Assembly (NCBI RefSeq): GCF_035222275.1
Contig: NW_026946359.1
Location: 6,262,001-6,326,000 of the forward strand
Direction of reading: 5' to 3'
Length of the DNA: 64,000 nt
From: Podospora bellae-mahoneyi
Lineage: Eukaryota > Ascomycota > Sordariomycetes > Sordariales > Podosporaceae
Both the position numbers and the translations under genes were made by a program. Below the pieces are notes generated by a model. That model saw nothing but the letters and a program-made list of their open reading frames with translations, did not search any database and was not told where the DNA came from. Within the stretch, counting starts at the first letter, position 1. Each line of letters begins with the position of its first letter. Below are positions 1 to 10,719 of this stretch, piece by piece.

Positions 1-2834
1 TCCCCCGCCTTTTGCGTCGGATGAAGAATCGCACCCAGTCCCGTCCTCCTCTTCTTCCGTGGAGTCATCTCCTCGGTCGGTTTATCCGTAGCCCAAGAGG
101 TTGCTGCCTCTTTCGCACCTCCGCTGTCCTCGTCTGCCGAGTCCGCCCCATCTTCCTCGTCCGCACCCGCTCGACCAATGCCCCTGAACGAAGCGATCTT
201 TTCCAGCTCTTTAGCTTGTGAGGTGCAAAACGCCGATCGGTTGCGGCGGGCGATGTGCGCCATGTATGGTAGGCGCTCGAGCAGAAGCTCTTGACGAGCG
301 GCATTGCCAAGTGATAGTAGAGGTGTATGAGAAGGTGGTTCTGCTTCTGGCTGTTGCCGGTTGTGACGAGCAGACGAGGCGAACTGGCTACTGGTGGTCC
401 CGAATGGCACTGCTTGCCGAAAAGCAGACGCACCATGGGCACCGCGCCCTTGTGATGCTGATGAGTGGTGACCAGACCCACCATATTCCCCTTTAAGCAT
501 CTTGGTAGCCATCAGGTCCGTCAGACCCTCCAGTTCCTCCTTGGTCCGCCACAGTTTCAGATACGTAGGATAAAACATCTTGTGAGCATCGTTGCCACGG
601 CTACCCCCTTGCGTAGGGTGGCTTTGCCGTTTCACGGGCGATGGCAGCGAAAAGAGCAGTCCTCGGACAGCAACCTGAAAGGCCATCTCATCCTGCCTTA
701 AAACATGGCTGCTTGAATCCTTCCCTGCATACCCACCTCCATAGCCTTTGCCTCCAAAGAAGATATCCCAGGATGGGCACAGGAGGTCAGCTTCAGATAG
801 GTAATCAAGGCAGCCGTTGATGTAATCCAGCGATGAGTTCTCATCCTGAGGCGAAGTTTGCTCACACGACAAGGGGTAATTCTCGTGTAATGCTGAGATA
901 AACGTATGGGTATCAGTTCCAGTCTCATCCATCAGCGTATCAACCGAAACAAGCGATGGGTTAGGCCTCGCAAACCGCGCCATATGGCTAGGCAGCGTTT
1001 CTGCTGCCGATGCTGGTTCGCCTGTCAGCTTACCACCTCTCTTGTTGTACACCACTTTGCCCACGGCATGGAATATCCCGAGCGTCGCCTCTCGCTGCGA
1101 AACGAGCTCTAAGCTATCCTTCTCAGCCTTGGTCAAAGTGGGCACGCTTTTCGATTTCTTCGTCTTGGCCAAGGCGACTTGAGAACCCCAATCGGTATCA
1201 TCGTCGCCTTTGACGCAGAGAAACTCCAAGGAGGACACAGCACTGCGGATATCACCAATTTCGCCCAGTCGCTGCAGCACAAGCGGTCCGGGTGTCCGTC
1301 GTCTTCCCGATTTGCGTGCCTCTTTTTGCACTATCACCTCCAAGGCTTTCGCCAGGAGTGTTGGTGCAACAGGGTTGAACTCAACGATTGCCGTCCCAGG
1401 GTGTCGAAGAACCTCGGGTCCTAGTAATCGATGTGCCGTAAAGCTATCTGCTGAAGCAGACGCAGTAGTGAGCAGTGTTTCCGAAATAACCATGACAATA
1501 GGCGTGATGGGCCCCGAAGAAGAAGCCCGGCCCCATCCCACTATGGCCGGCGTATTCGCTGCCAAATACTGTATTATCGCATTTCGAAAAGAGACCAACC
1601 CTGCAGATGACCGCATAAAGGTGTTGGGAAACTCTTCAATCAAGATCAGCTTCTTGTCTGACCCATTCTGTGCCGGCAAATGCGGAGGCGCCATCTCTGG
1701 CTCCTGCTCTTCGTCTTCTTCGAAGTCTAACTGCCCAAATTTCCCACCCCGACCGAGGAATTCTTCGAATTGTGATGCTGCGCTCTGGTAAGCCTGCCCC
1801 ACAGCCCCGAATGAATTGTTTGGGTTCCTCCACTCCAGAACCTCGCATTTCAGATCCCTGGCGAGCAGTCGTAGTGTTGTCGTCTTCCCTGTCCCTGCCG
1901 CTCCCTTCAGAATCAACAACCGTTGTCTTAACCTCCCACCATACACATCCTCCAACCACCTTCTCACATCCGCCACCTTCTTCTTATGAACCGCCAATTC
2001 CTCCAGGTTAACCGGTCCGTACTTCTCCGACCATGGCCGCGGATCGTCGTCTACTATGCTCGGCTTTTCCACATGTTGCGTCTGGCTAGGAGTTTGACTC
2101 GCAGCCATAACAGTCCCACCCCTACTCCTGTTCAAGAACCTCGCCCCTCCCGCGCTCAGACTCCCGTTAGAATGCTGCGATAGCGGCAGGTGCGATGCTC
2201 CAACCCCAATCCCACTCCCATCGTTTTCTTTCCGTTTCTGAGCCCTCAACCCAATGATGCTCTTCCCAGGTTGTGTAGTTACCGTCGCGCCGGCACTCCT
2301 CCTCACCAGCGGCATATCATCGTCATCAATAGGGTCACTGATGATATCCTCAATCTCCAATACCTGTGTCTTGTTTGTCGTAACCCCATTACCCTTGTTA
2401 CCTCCCGTCCCAGTCGAGTTCCGTTGCGCCTGTTTCGAAAACAACGTCCTTAAATCCCCCGACTTCCCCTTCTCCTCCTCCAGCGCCCTCTTCCCAGCCG
2501 CCGCTCGAGTAGCCCGTGTCTTGATCGGGCTCTTCGATTGGGTTCCTGCAGCCACAGCACCAAAGTTCCTACTCCTCTTCCGTACCGGACTCGGGCTTTC
2601 CTCGATTATCGACTCCTCCAAATCCAATCTTGATTGTGATTTTTGCGGTGAGTTCTCCGGTGACGAGACAAAAAAACGCTGGATAGTGTTTCGAGCCGAC
2701 GTTCGCGTGGCGGGTCTGGCTTTTTGTCTCACGGGTGGGGAAGGAGAGCGGTTGATATCAGTGTCGGCATCGTCATCGTCCGAGTCGTCTATCGCGGCGG
2801 CGCGCTTCCGGCGTTTGGTTGGTGGGGGAGGCAT
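1..2834 (-). CDS. rad17: Checkpoint clamp loader Rad17/Rad24, 3' end outside window
   Basis: The reading frame is open and apparently intronless from the ATG at 2834 to the left edge (944 codons), so the C-terminus is missing. Rad17 replaces Rfc1 in the alternative clamp loader that puts the 9-1-1 checkpoint clamp on damaged DNA in the nucleus. Seen: a Ser/Arg/acidic N-terminal region to about residue 265; the Rad17 signature W-x-E-K-Y-x-P followed by LAVHKKKV and a WL (about 265-292); Walker A GAAGTGKTT (about 312-320); and a Walker B-like LILIEEFPN (about 390-400). Near residue 48-55 there is RNTIQRFF, which resembles a PCNA-interacting (PIP) box except that the first Gln is Arg. The Rad17 signature rules out the ordinary Rfc2-5 subunits. 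The long N-terminal extension is commoner in filamentous fungi than in yeast. Identity is secure; the exact C-terminus is unknown. Confidence 0.9.
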   Translation of the reverse strand, partial: MPPPPTKRRKRAAAIDDSDDDDADTDINRSPSPPVRQKARPATRTSARNTIQRFFVSSPENSPQKSQSRLDLEESIIEESPSPVRKRSRNFGAVAAGTQSKSPIKTRATRAAAGKRALEEEKGKSGDLRTLFSKQAQRNSTGTGGNKGNGVTTNKTQVLEIEDIISDPIDDDDMPLVRRSAGATVTTQPGKSIIGLRAQKRKENDGSGIGVGASHLPLSQHSNGSLSAGGARFLNRSRGGTVMAASQTPSQTQHVEKPSIVDDDPRPWSEKYGPVNLEELAVHKKKVADVRRWLEDVYGGRLRQRLLILKGAAGTGKTTTLRLLARDLKCEVLEWRNPNNSFGAVGQAYQSAASQFEEFLGRGGKFGQLDFEEDEEQEPEMAPPHLPAQNGSDKKLILIEEFPNTFMRSSAGLVSFRNAIIQYLAANTPAIVGWGRASSSGPITPIVMVISETLLTTASASADSFTAHRLLGPEVLRHPGTAIVEFNPVAPTLLAKALEVIVQKEARKSGRRRTPGPLVLQRLGEIGDIRSAVSSLEFLCVKGDDDTDWGSQVALAKTKKSKSVPTLTKAEKDSLELVSQREATLGIFHAVGKVVYNKRGGKLTGEPASAAETLPSHMARFARPNPSLVSVDTLMDETGTDTHTFISALHENYPLSCEQTSPQDENSSLDYINGCLDYLSEADLLCPSWDIFFGGKGYGGGYAGKDSSSHVLRQDEMAFQVAVRGLLFSLPSPVKRQSHPTQGGSRGNDAHKMFYPTYLKLWRTKEELEGLTDLMATKMLKGEYGGSGHHSSASQGRGAHGASAFRQAVPFGTTSSQFASSARHNRQQPEAEPPSHTPLLSLGNAARQELLLERLPYMAHIARRNRSAFCTSQAKELEKIASFRGIGRAGADEEDGADSADEDSGGAKEAATSWATDKPTEEMTPRKKRRTGLGAILHPTQKAG

Positions 2835-3343
2835 TGCGCCTGGGTTTGGGTGAAAGCTGTAGGTGGTTTGCACGGGACTGGAATGCGGTGATTTGACTTG
2901 TTTGAAGCTCTATCGACCCGATGGAAGTGAAACATCCATCATTTCAAAAGTGGTTTGGTGAAGGTCCAGGTTGTGTGGGAAGCTGAAAGCGTTGACAAGG
3001 CTGCGTCTTGCATTGGGAATCAAGTTGCGGTGCCCCGGCGCCAGGCAGCCAGCGGGCTGCAGGGGACCTGACGATCCACAAGGTCTGTGCTCCGACGTAC
3101 TGATAGGACAGCCCTAACCCTTCGCTTTGTCACCGCAACCACGATAGCTAACATGAAAGAGACATGAATGGGACCGAGTATGAAATTATATGCATGCTAC
3201 AACCTCCTTGATAATATTGCAGTTTTGATGCCAGACAGAACCCCCAAAATATAACATGTAAGCTCAGCTGAACGACCGTTTCGATGCCAACTCAAAGATC
3301 AACTTCCGCACCCATATCTCAACCTCCCCTCTCCCTCAACGCT
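2835..3343. other. Intergenic, upstream of rad17
   Basis: About 500 bases between the rad17 start and the 3' end of the questin-oxidase-like gene, both on the minus strand. It should contain the rad17 promoter and the neighbour's 3' UTR. I saw no coding signal and no convincing binding site. Confidence 0.5.
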
Positions 3344-4697
3344 TCAAAACCACCCCTCAAAATCATCACTAAACCTCACAGCAGCAGCCAAATACTTCTC
3401 ATGAACATCCCCCCAAGTCCTCGCCGCTTCCCTCATCGCCCGGATGGCTATCATTCCCGTCTCGGTCAGCAATCTCATCTCACACTTCATCATCAGGAAG
3501 GAACTCACCCTTGACATAATGCGCGTCAGTAGCCCATTCCCCCGTCAAAGCCTTGTGCTCAACATACTTCCACCCCTTCCCCTTCAGCTCCCCCTCCCCA
3601 GGCACATAATCCACGTCAATCTTCGGCCTCAAGACAGCAATATACGCCGCCAAGGCCAACAACCACCACTGTCTCACAATACTGACATGGAATTTCGCCG
3701 GAATGAACGGCAAGAGAACTCTCACGGCGTGGCTGGTGGTTAGAACGTGCACCAGGAAGAAGTTGTAAGAGTGTGTTCCCGGGGCAACGGTTGCTACTAA
3801 AAGTTGGACAGCGGCTTCTTGTGAGAGCTGGAATTGTTCTGCTGGGGAGCAGGCAGAGGAGGTGATGTCCCAGGCATTCCAGTACTCCAGTACCAAGCCT
3901 TCGGATTCTTTGCTGTGGAAGAGGGCTTCGATGTTGGAGAAGGCGGGGGTTTTGAAGAGATTGTCGAAGCGGGTGTCGTTGGAGAGCTTGTTCAGGAGCT
4001 CCAAGGGAGTGGATGAGGTGGTTGGTTTGACGGTGTAGGTTGGGTCGTCGAGGTATCTGTGGAGATAGTTGTACTGTGTAGAGGCAAGACCGAGGGCCTC
4101 TGTGGCGATCTCGCGACTGTCGAACTCGTAGGCGTAGCCAAGGTGGATGAGGGGGTGACCGACTGATGGTGGTTAGTAAGATGAGTCAAAACGAGTGGGT
4201 AGGCATGACATACGACCGCCAACAAGACCATTGACGAGGGGCTCATCTCCGGAGAACATGTACTCGTCCACTACACCCTTCCACTTATACGCGTGCTTCA
4301 TCGCCAAGGCATCCTCGAAAAAGTCTACGAAAGCTCTTTGGTATCTTTTGTCTCCGAGGAAATCACGCCAGTCTTCCTCGCCCATCTCTGCAGGGGAATC
4401 TTTCCACGGCTCGAGGGTTTTGGCTTCCACTTCGAATATGTGATACAAGTGTTGTGATTCTGCGCCGAGCAGATATGATGAGCACAGAATGTGCGCCATG
4501 TGGTTGTCGAATTCGAGATTGTGATACAGAATGGAGTGATTGACATGGTTGGCCTTCAGAAGATGCTTCAACGTGCGCGGCCTCTTGTCCGGGTCTGCTT
4601 CCACATTGTGAACCTCGACGGGAGGAAGATCGATGGTAGTGGGCGCCCCTCTCACCAGTCGGTTGACCAGCGGGATGTATGAGAGGAAGGATGCCAT
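3344..4697 (-). CDS. Questin oxidase-like protein (DUF4243/HypA family)
   Basis: Three exons: 4214-4697, 3509-4162 and 3344-3447. The introns 4163-4213 (51 nt) and 3448-3508 (61 nt) have GTATGT/CAG and GTGAGT/TAG ends. The spliced product is 413 residues. Family hallmarks seen: an N-terminal HNLEFDNHMAHILCSSYLLGA-like helix (shortened here: HNLEFDNHMAHIL), then GHPLIHLGYAYEFDSREIAT right after the first join, and a C-terminal HYVKAIRAMREAARTWGD followed by KYLAAAVRF and a closing GW. Relatives such as AflY and GedK carry out Baeyer-Villiger-type ring opening of anthraquinones, but most fungal members have unknown substrates. No polyketide synthase or other pathway gene is next to it, so a secondary-metabolite role is not supported here. 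It is divergent from the epimerase gene across 409 bp. Family assignment is strong; substrate is unknown. Confidence 0.85.
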
Positions 4698-5106
4698 TTT
4701 GGCCCGTCTCTCTTACACTCTGGTGACGCGATTACTTTGGTTGTGTCGAGATGAATAAAATCTCATGAGCGGGGAAGCTGTCTTGTGCTTTTCTTTGAAC
4801 GACATCAACCTCAAAGGCACTCACCACTCACCCAGCTTGAATCCCGAGCGTCACCGCACTTGTTGGGGAGACGCTACAAAAAATGGAGTGATGTCAACCC
4901 GCGATCAAGCCCAGACCTTCTCGCCAAGCCCACCTTTCAGGGGTCTCCCCACTGTTTGTATCCGCCAGCCTGCGTCATTCTGCCCCGCCCCCGCGCAGAA
5001 CATTTGGTTGGGGCTCAGCAAGGCTCTGGCACCGAAGGACATCATCCGATCTTGCCCAGGACCCCCTATCCCAGAGGTTTGGCGATAGCTTCATAAAGTA
5101 AACACA
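4698..5106. promoter_or_regulatory. Divergent promoter, questin-oxidase-like / epimerase
   Basis: This 409-bp gap lies between two outward-reading start codons, so it must carry both promoters unless a promoter overlaps a gene. A short AT-rich patch (gatgaataaaatctc) lies about 60 bp upstream of the minus-strand start. No defined factor site was recognised. Confidence 0.5.
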
Positions 5107-5978
5107 ATGGCCCCCAAAGCTATCATTGCCCCTTCCATTCTCTCGGCAGACTTTGCCGATCTCGGCGCGGCATGCTCGAGGACTATCAAGCAAGGTGCCG
5201 ACTGGCTCCATGTTGATATCATGTAAGTCAAGTTACTATTGCACCTCGCACTCATTCCTATCACTAACACTTCCCCCCTCAGGGACGGCCACTTCGTCCC
5301 CAACCTCACCTTCGGCCCCCCAGTTGTCGTCAAGATCCGCTCCCATGTTGAGAAGCCCGCCGAGTCCTTTGGCAAGGGCACCTTTGACTGCCACATGATG
5401 ATCGCTGAGCCCAAGAAGTGGGTCAAGGAGTTCAAGAACGCCGGGTGCGATCTATACTGCTTCCACTACGAGGCCGCCATCAACTCGTCTGCTGCTGAGA
5501 GCCCCGAGAGCAAGTCGGACGAGAAGACGAGCCCGAGGGAGCTGATCCGGTACATTCATGACCAGGGCATGCTGGCCGGTATTGCTATCAAGCCGGCTAC
5601 TCCCGCTAATGTGCTGTTTGATTTGATTGAGAGCGAAGATCCTAAGGAGAAGCCTGATGTGAGTGGATATCCCGACAGGTAGTGGCAAGGTTGTTACTGA
5701 TTCGAGAATAGATGGTTTTGGTTATGACTGTCGAGCCTGGGTTTGGTGGTCAAAAGTTCATGGCTTCTGAGCTGCCCAAGGTGGAGGAGTTGCGGAAGCG
5801 GTACCCGGACTTGAACATTGAGGTTGATGGTGGGCTGGGACCTGGCACGATCGACCAGGCTGCGGACGCGGGTGCCAATGTTATTGTTGCTGGCAGTGCG
5901 GTGTTCGGTGCGAAGGATCCCTCCGAGGTGATTTCTCTGCTCAGGGAGGCCGTCGAGAAGAGGAGTGGCAAGTTATAG
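5107..5978 (+). CDS. rpe1: Ribulose-phosphate 3-epimerase
   Basis: Interconverts ribulose-5-phosphate and xylulose-5-phosphate in the cytosolic non-oxidative pentose phosphate pathway. Exons 5107-5222, 5283-5658 and 5712-5978 give 252 residues, the usual size for this TIM-barrel enzyme. Intron ends are GTAAGT...CAG (60 nt) and GTGAGT...TAG (53 nt); the first intron splits an ATG codon inside HVDIMDGHFVPN. Catalytic and metal motifs seen: [11 protein letters not shown] near the N-terminus, HVDIMDGHFVPN (about 34-45), CHMMI (about 75-80), [16 protein letters not shown] after the second join, and [11 protein letters not shown] with the second catalytic Asp. The C-terminal phosphate-binding [10 protein letters not shown] is present. 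Every expected residue is there, so it should be active. Confidence 0.97.
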
Positions 5979-6252
5979 AGGTGTAGCACGGTGTGAGATA
6001 GGTGACTCGAAATGCAGATGCCTCTATTTAAGAGCAAGACTTGCACCAGTAGGCATCAAGGAACGGAGATAGGGGTATTTGGCGCAGTGGTCAACGGCGG
6101 CGTGTGGTTTATTGGACCTTTGCTCGCAAAGGTTCACCGCAAAATGTGGATTGTGCTCGCCTGCTCGGCTTGATCAGAGTCCAGGGCTTCCAGTCCTACT
6201 TTTTGCGTTCTTTTGTTATTTTTTTTGTTTGGCCATTGTGTCGCCTCAGCCC
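5979..6252. other. Short convergent intergenic region
   Basis: This 274-bp gap separates the 3' ends of the epimerase and aminotransferase genes. It ends in several T runs (around 6200-6236) and holds a tRNA A-box-like string that does not extend to a tRNA. It is probably just the two 3' UTRs. Confidence 0.45.
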
Positions 6253-7658
6253 CTAGATCTTCCAATCACTTTCCCTCGCACCATTACCGCTTCCCTCAAG
6301 GCCCAGCACCTTTAGAAGAGCGGTATAGAACAACCGTATCTCCTCCACTACTTACAGTCAGCTTCAACTCGTTCAAATCCCATCAACGCAATAACTTACC
6401 AGTGTTATAATGCGCCAAACTCACCCTCACAACCCCATCATCCCCCAACCCAAGCACCTCCTTAGCCAGCCTCACAGAGTAATAAGTCCCCCAGCTCACC
6501 TTAACCCTCCCATTTGTCTCCCGCTCAATAGCCTCTACAAAATCCTTCGACTTCCACCCCCTCACCCTAAAACTCACCGTTGGCACCCTCACCTTAGCAT
6601 CACCACACCACTCCCCGTAAATCGTTATCTTTCCATCCAACCCCGCCAACAAACCCAGCAAAACCGACTGTAACCTCTCCTCCTGGTCTACAACCCCCTC
6701 CCATCTCGGCGTCAGATACTTCACCACAGCCAGAATCCCGTAAATCAACTCCTGACACCACCCCCCCGCCAGCCCAATCTTGTCATCCAAACTCTCAGCA
6801 GGGTTGAAGAAATGCCCCATGGACTGGAGCTGTGCCCTAGCGCAGGGACTGGCGTACAGCTGTGAGATTCGAGGTCCGAAAAGCTTGTACCAGCTGAAGA
6901 CGTAAAAGTCGACCCCGAGATCTTTGACGTCGATTCGGCGGTGGGGTGCGTGGGCTACGCCGTCAACGCAGAGAAGGGTCTGGGGGTTTAGGAGGCGGAT
7001 TTTGGCGGAGAGGGATTTGATGTCGTGGATGGTGCCGAGGATGTTGGTTGTGTGGGTTAAACAAATGAGGCGGGTTTTGGGGGAGATGGGAGGGTTGGTG
7101 AGGTCGAGTTTGGGGTTGACGCAACCCGGTTGATCTTCAGGTGGGAGTTGGGGGTGCCACCAGCGGACTTTGAGATTTTGACGTGCTGCTAAGGCGAGCC
7201 AAGGGGCAATGTTGGACTCGTGGTCGAGGGGGCAGAGGAGGATCTCATCTTCGGGTGAGAAAGAGAGGGCGTGAGAGAGGTTGTAAAGGAGTTGGGTTGC
7301 GGAGGAGCCGAAGACTAGGGGTGGTTGTGTAAGAGAGCAATGCGGTTTTATGGGAGGGTGAAATAGAGCAGCTTTAGGGTCTACGAACCTATTTCATCTG
7401 GGGAGGCGTTGATAAAGTCTGCTGCGGCTTTATAACCGTCGTTGACGAGGTTTGGAGTTATGAGGTAGTCCCGCACACTGGGACACGCATCAGCTTCGGC
7501 AGGGCACTGGTGGCATGGAGACTGGTTTAATCATACCGATCAGCTACTGATCCCAATACCTGGCTTCCAGCTGCAGTATTGAAGAATATATAATCTCCTG
7601 ACAATGCGGGGAAGCTTGCCCTCACGCCGTCAATATCTTCAGGTGTAAATGGCGGCAT
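6253..7658 (-). CDS. Class V PLP aminotransferase (cysteine desulfurase-like)
   Basis: Four exons: 7537-7658, 7389-7477, 6400-7314 and 6253-6347, giving 406 residues. Fold-type I PLP enzyme of the class V group (cysteine desulfurase/isopenicillin N epimerase-like). Seen: N-terminal FFNTAAGSQV; FGSSATQLLYNL (about 72-83), which binds the cofactor phosphate; LDHESNIAPWL (about 100-110); LCVDGVAHAPHR with the PLP-pyridine Asp (about 185-196); FSWYKLFGPR with the Schiff-base Lys at about 214; and a C-terminal RVSLAHYNTVEEI. The last join uses an AAG/TAG tandem acceptor (6348-6353), which would add or omit one Val. The second intron has a weaker donor, GTTCGT. An in-frame ATG 34 codons upstream (7760) exists, but homologues start near MPPFTPEDI. 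The substrate cannot be told from sequence. Confidence 0.85.
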
Positions 7659-8601
7659 CTGAATTAGACTTGTTTTCAGACTCTCTGTTTGGGGGCCACC
7701 GAGTGTCCAAGGCACTCCTCGGTCCGCACTTGGGAAGACACAAGACAAGAATAAACCCAAGACACTGACTACCTTACGTTGAAGTCATGTTTGACTTTAG
7801 TCAACGGCCCGGGATGTCGGGCACCATCATCTCCAAGTGGATAACAAAGAGAGGGCTCTATTGGTCGATTCAATGTCGACACCCACCTCCCTACCTGCAA
7901 CTATCATTCTCTTTTATATCAACTGCCAATGGAGCCTTTCAAAGCCGGATCTAAGGATCGAGACTGAAAGCTGCATAAGAGACGCATAAATAGGATCAAG
8001 GCGATCCCACCGGAAAGAGATCACCGGCGGCTCCATGCAGACGTCTCTGTGTCTTGTTGGTTGCCATCCTGACGTGGAAGCAGCCATCTCCAGACAGGCG
8101 CCGAGGCCTAACAACTACGGCGAATTCTGATGCTCAAGAGGTCCAACCGGAGGAAAGATGCTGTTAAAGAGAAGCGCCTAGATCGAGTAAGGGAGGGGGA
8201 GGGGGGGGCTTATGGCATTACCATATAACCTGCGCGGTACCAAAGCCTGCTCACCCTCTCGAAGCAGCGCTACGCACCGCCATGAGCTTGCAACTGGAAC
8301 AGGCGCTTCGCGCATCATGCAAGACCTGCGCATGGCCTCGCCGCTTTCTCGAGTCAATCATGGCCTACGGCAGATGTCAGTCGAGAGCGTTTGACCCCAC
8401 AGCGAGCCAATCGATCGCATGTTTCAGGGTCGGCCCATGTTCGTTTCCCCAAGGTGGGGCATAAAAAGTTTTGGACCCGCACATGTTCTTCATGGGATAT
8501 TTTATCTTTGGATATCAGCCCATTCCCGGAGCTCTTCTTTTTCTGCTCCATTTTCCACCGAAAACCAACTCCAAATCCTGTGCAACAGATCCAATTGCAC
8601 C
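7659..8601. promoter_or_regulatory. Divergent intergenic region, aminotransferase / tpa1
   Basis: 943 bp between two outward-reading genes. It contains a G-rich run (about 8190-8208) and the A/T stretch cataaaaag near 8460, about 140 bp upstream of tpa1. I found no gene here. Confidence 0.45.
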
Positions 8602-10719
8602 ATGAAGATGAAGAGAAAGGCCGATTCTCCAGCTGATGGCAGGAAAGCCATCAAGAAGCGGTCCAAGAACAGTAATAAGCCTGCTGCTGCCCCTCAACCC
8701 GTCCACCGATAGCTCCGGCGATACGATAGACGCTGACACAACTCCTCCATCATAGCTCTCAGCGACGAGGATGCCAAAGCCCGCTTCCGCAAGGGGCTGT
8801 TTGACAAGAAGGTCCTCGGAAAGTACACCTCAGAGTATGCGACATCAACACCGTATAAACACAGCGTAATCCACGAGCTCGCCGACGACTCCCTCCTGCG
8901 CAAGGTTCGCGAAGAAATCAAGGCCAACGTTCACTTCACCCCCAAAGAGACCGACATCTACAAGATCCACCAAAGTGGTGACCTTGCCAACCTCGACGGA
9001 CTCGACGACAAGGCATTGGCCAAGCTCCCCTCCCTTCTCGCCCTCCGCGATGCGCTCTACTCCCAGACCTTCCGCGAATATGTTTCGCACATCACCGGCT
9101 GCGGTCCCTTGAGTGGGCGCAAGACCGATATGGCCATCAATGTCTACACACCCGGCTGCTACCTCTTGTGCCACGACGATGTTATCGGTTCTCGAAAAGT
9201 CAGCTACATTCTGTACCTTACCGACCCGGACACACCATGGCAGCCCGAGTGGGGCGGAGCTCTTCGCCTCTTCCCCGTCGTCGACCGAGAGGGCAAGGAC
9301 GGCGAGGTTGCCAAGACACCCCTGCCAGACTTTGTCAAGTCTATCCCGCCAGCCTGGAACCAGCTCTCTTTCTTTGCCGTGCAGCCCGGCGAGTCCTTCC
9401 ACGATGTCGAGGAGGTCTACCATGCTGCCAGCCCGGAGGAGCTCGAGAAGAATGCTGGGCGCATCCGCATGGCCATCAGCGGGTGGTTCCACATTCCCCA
9501 GGTTGGAGAGGACGGGTGGGTGGAGGGTGCCGAGAGAGAAGCGGCTCACAAGAGCGGACTGATGCAGCTGCAGGGTAACCCAGACCAGCACGACCAGCCG
9601 CAGGCGAAACCCATAAGGGTTGAGAAGAGCAAACTCGAGGAGGATGACTTCCCTCTGGATGAGTCTGATCTGGAGTTCCTTTTGAAGTACATCGCGCCGA
9701 CCTACCTCACACCAGACACCATCGAGCGCGTCGCCGAACACTTTGAGGAGGAGTTCAGCATCACCTTGCCAGACATTCTGCATCCCAGATTCGCCGAGAA
9801 TCTTCGCAAATATGTGGAGGACCAGGAGAAGAAGCCACTACCGGAAAGCAGTGATGAGATCGAGAAGGGCGCCTGGAAGGTTGCGCGCCCACCTCACAAG
9901 CACAGATATCTTTACCTCCAGCCTGGAGAGGAGAAGACCGAGGAGTCGCCCCTCAAGGAGCTGCTCGAGGTTCTTTTGCCATCCAGACAATTCCGCCTGT
10001 GGCTGCAGATGGCTACGCGCTCTACGGTCGAAAGCGTCGATTTACTGGCCAGGCGCTTCCGCCATGGACAAGACTACACACTCGCGACCGGCCATGAGGG
10101 CAAGCCTAGACTCGAAGTCAATATTGGCCTGACGCCCACCACTGGCTGGGGCGATGTTGAGGACGACGAGGATGAGGAAGAAGAGGAGGAGGAGGAGGAG
10201 TCCTCTGAAGAGGAGCAGCCCAAGAAGAAAGGCAAGAACGGCGCGGCGAACGGCAAAGGAAAGGAGAAGGCCAACGGCAAGTCTGCTAACGGCAGCGATG
10301 CCAAAGGCAAGGGCAAGGGCAAGGGCAAGGCTGTTGAAAAGGAGCCCGAGCCTGAGGAAGAGCTCGAAGTTGGTGGCCACGAGGTTTACATGGCTGGCGA
10401 TGACGACAGCAACGAGGATGCTGCCATCTACAAGACCAGCGATGAGGACGACAACATTCTCTTCTTCCAGGCTGCCTCCTGGAACAAGATGAGCATTGTG
10501 CTGCGCGATAGCGGGACTCTCCGCTTCGTAAAGTACGTCTCCCAGAGCGCCAAGGGCGACCGATGGGATGTTAGTGCGATGTTTGAGATTGAGGAACAAG
10601 ACGAAGAGCCCTCCTCGGAAGAGGAAGGGAATGGCGAGGCTTCGGGCGTTGGTGTTGTGGATGATTCCGAGGAGGAATTCAAGGGGTTCTCTCCCAGTGA
10701 GGACAGTGATTCCGACTAA
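8602..10719 (+). CDS. tpa1: Prolyl 3,4-dihydroxylase Tpa1/Ofd1 (OGFOD1 family)
   Basis: Fe(II)/2-oxoglutarate dioxygenase that hydroxylates a proline of ribosomal protein uS12; in fission yeast, Ofd1 also controls degradation of the sterol/hypoxia factor Sre1. Exons 8602-8671 and 8756-10719 (intron 8672-8755, donor GTAATA) give 677 residues. Seen: HQSGDLANLDGLDD; KTDMAINVYTPGCYLLCHDD with the iron ligands His and Asp at about 163-165; the distal His in VYHAAS (about 246); and the 2-oxoglutarate Arg in GRIRMAISGW (about 259). A second, degenerate jelly-roll domain follows (about 350-470). Between about 467 and 530 lies a run of Glu/Asp/Ser and then Lys/Gly, and the C-terminus is again acidic. 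The first exon encodes a basic KRK-rich start. The alternative donor GTCCAC breaks the frame. Confidence 0.93.

Noticed and set aside
6080-6196. tRNA-like A box (TGGCGCAGTGG at 6080-6090) and weak B box (6186-6196), followed by T runs
   Set aside because: The D stem does not pair, the acceptor ends are not complementary, and the B box has two mismatches. No cloverleaf forms, even allowing an intron.
3344-7658. Secondary-metabolite cluster (questin-oxidase-like plus aminotransferase genes)
   Set aside because: A primary-metabolism epimerase lies between them, and no polyketide or peptide synthase, transporter or pathway regulator is nearby.
8672-8755. Alternative tpa1 first-intron donor GTCCAC at 8701
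   Set aside because: It leaves the wrong phase for the conserved second exon; GTAATA at 8672 restores the frame.
8845-9783. 312-codon minus-strand frame opposite tpa1
   Set aside because: Antisense to the conserved dioxygenase domain.
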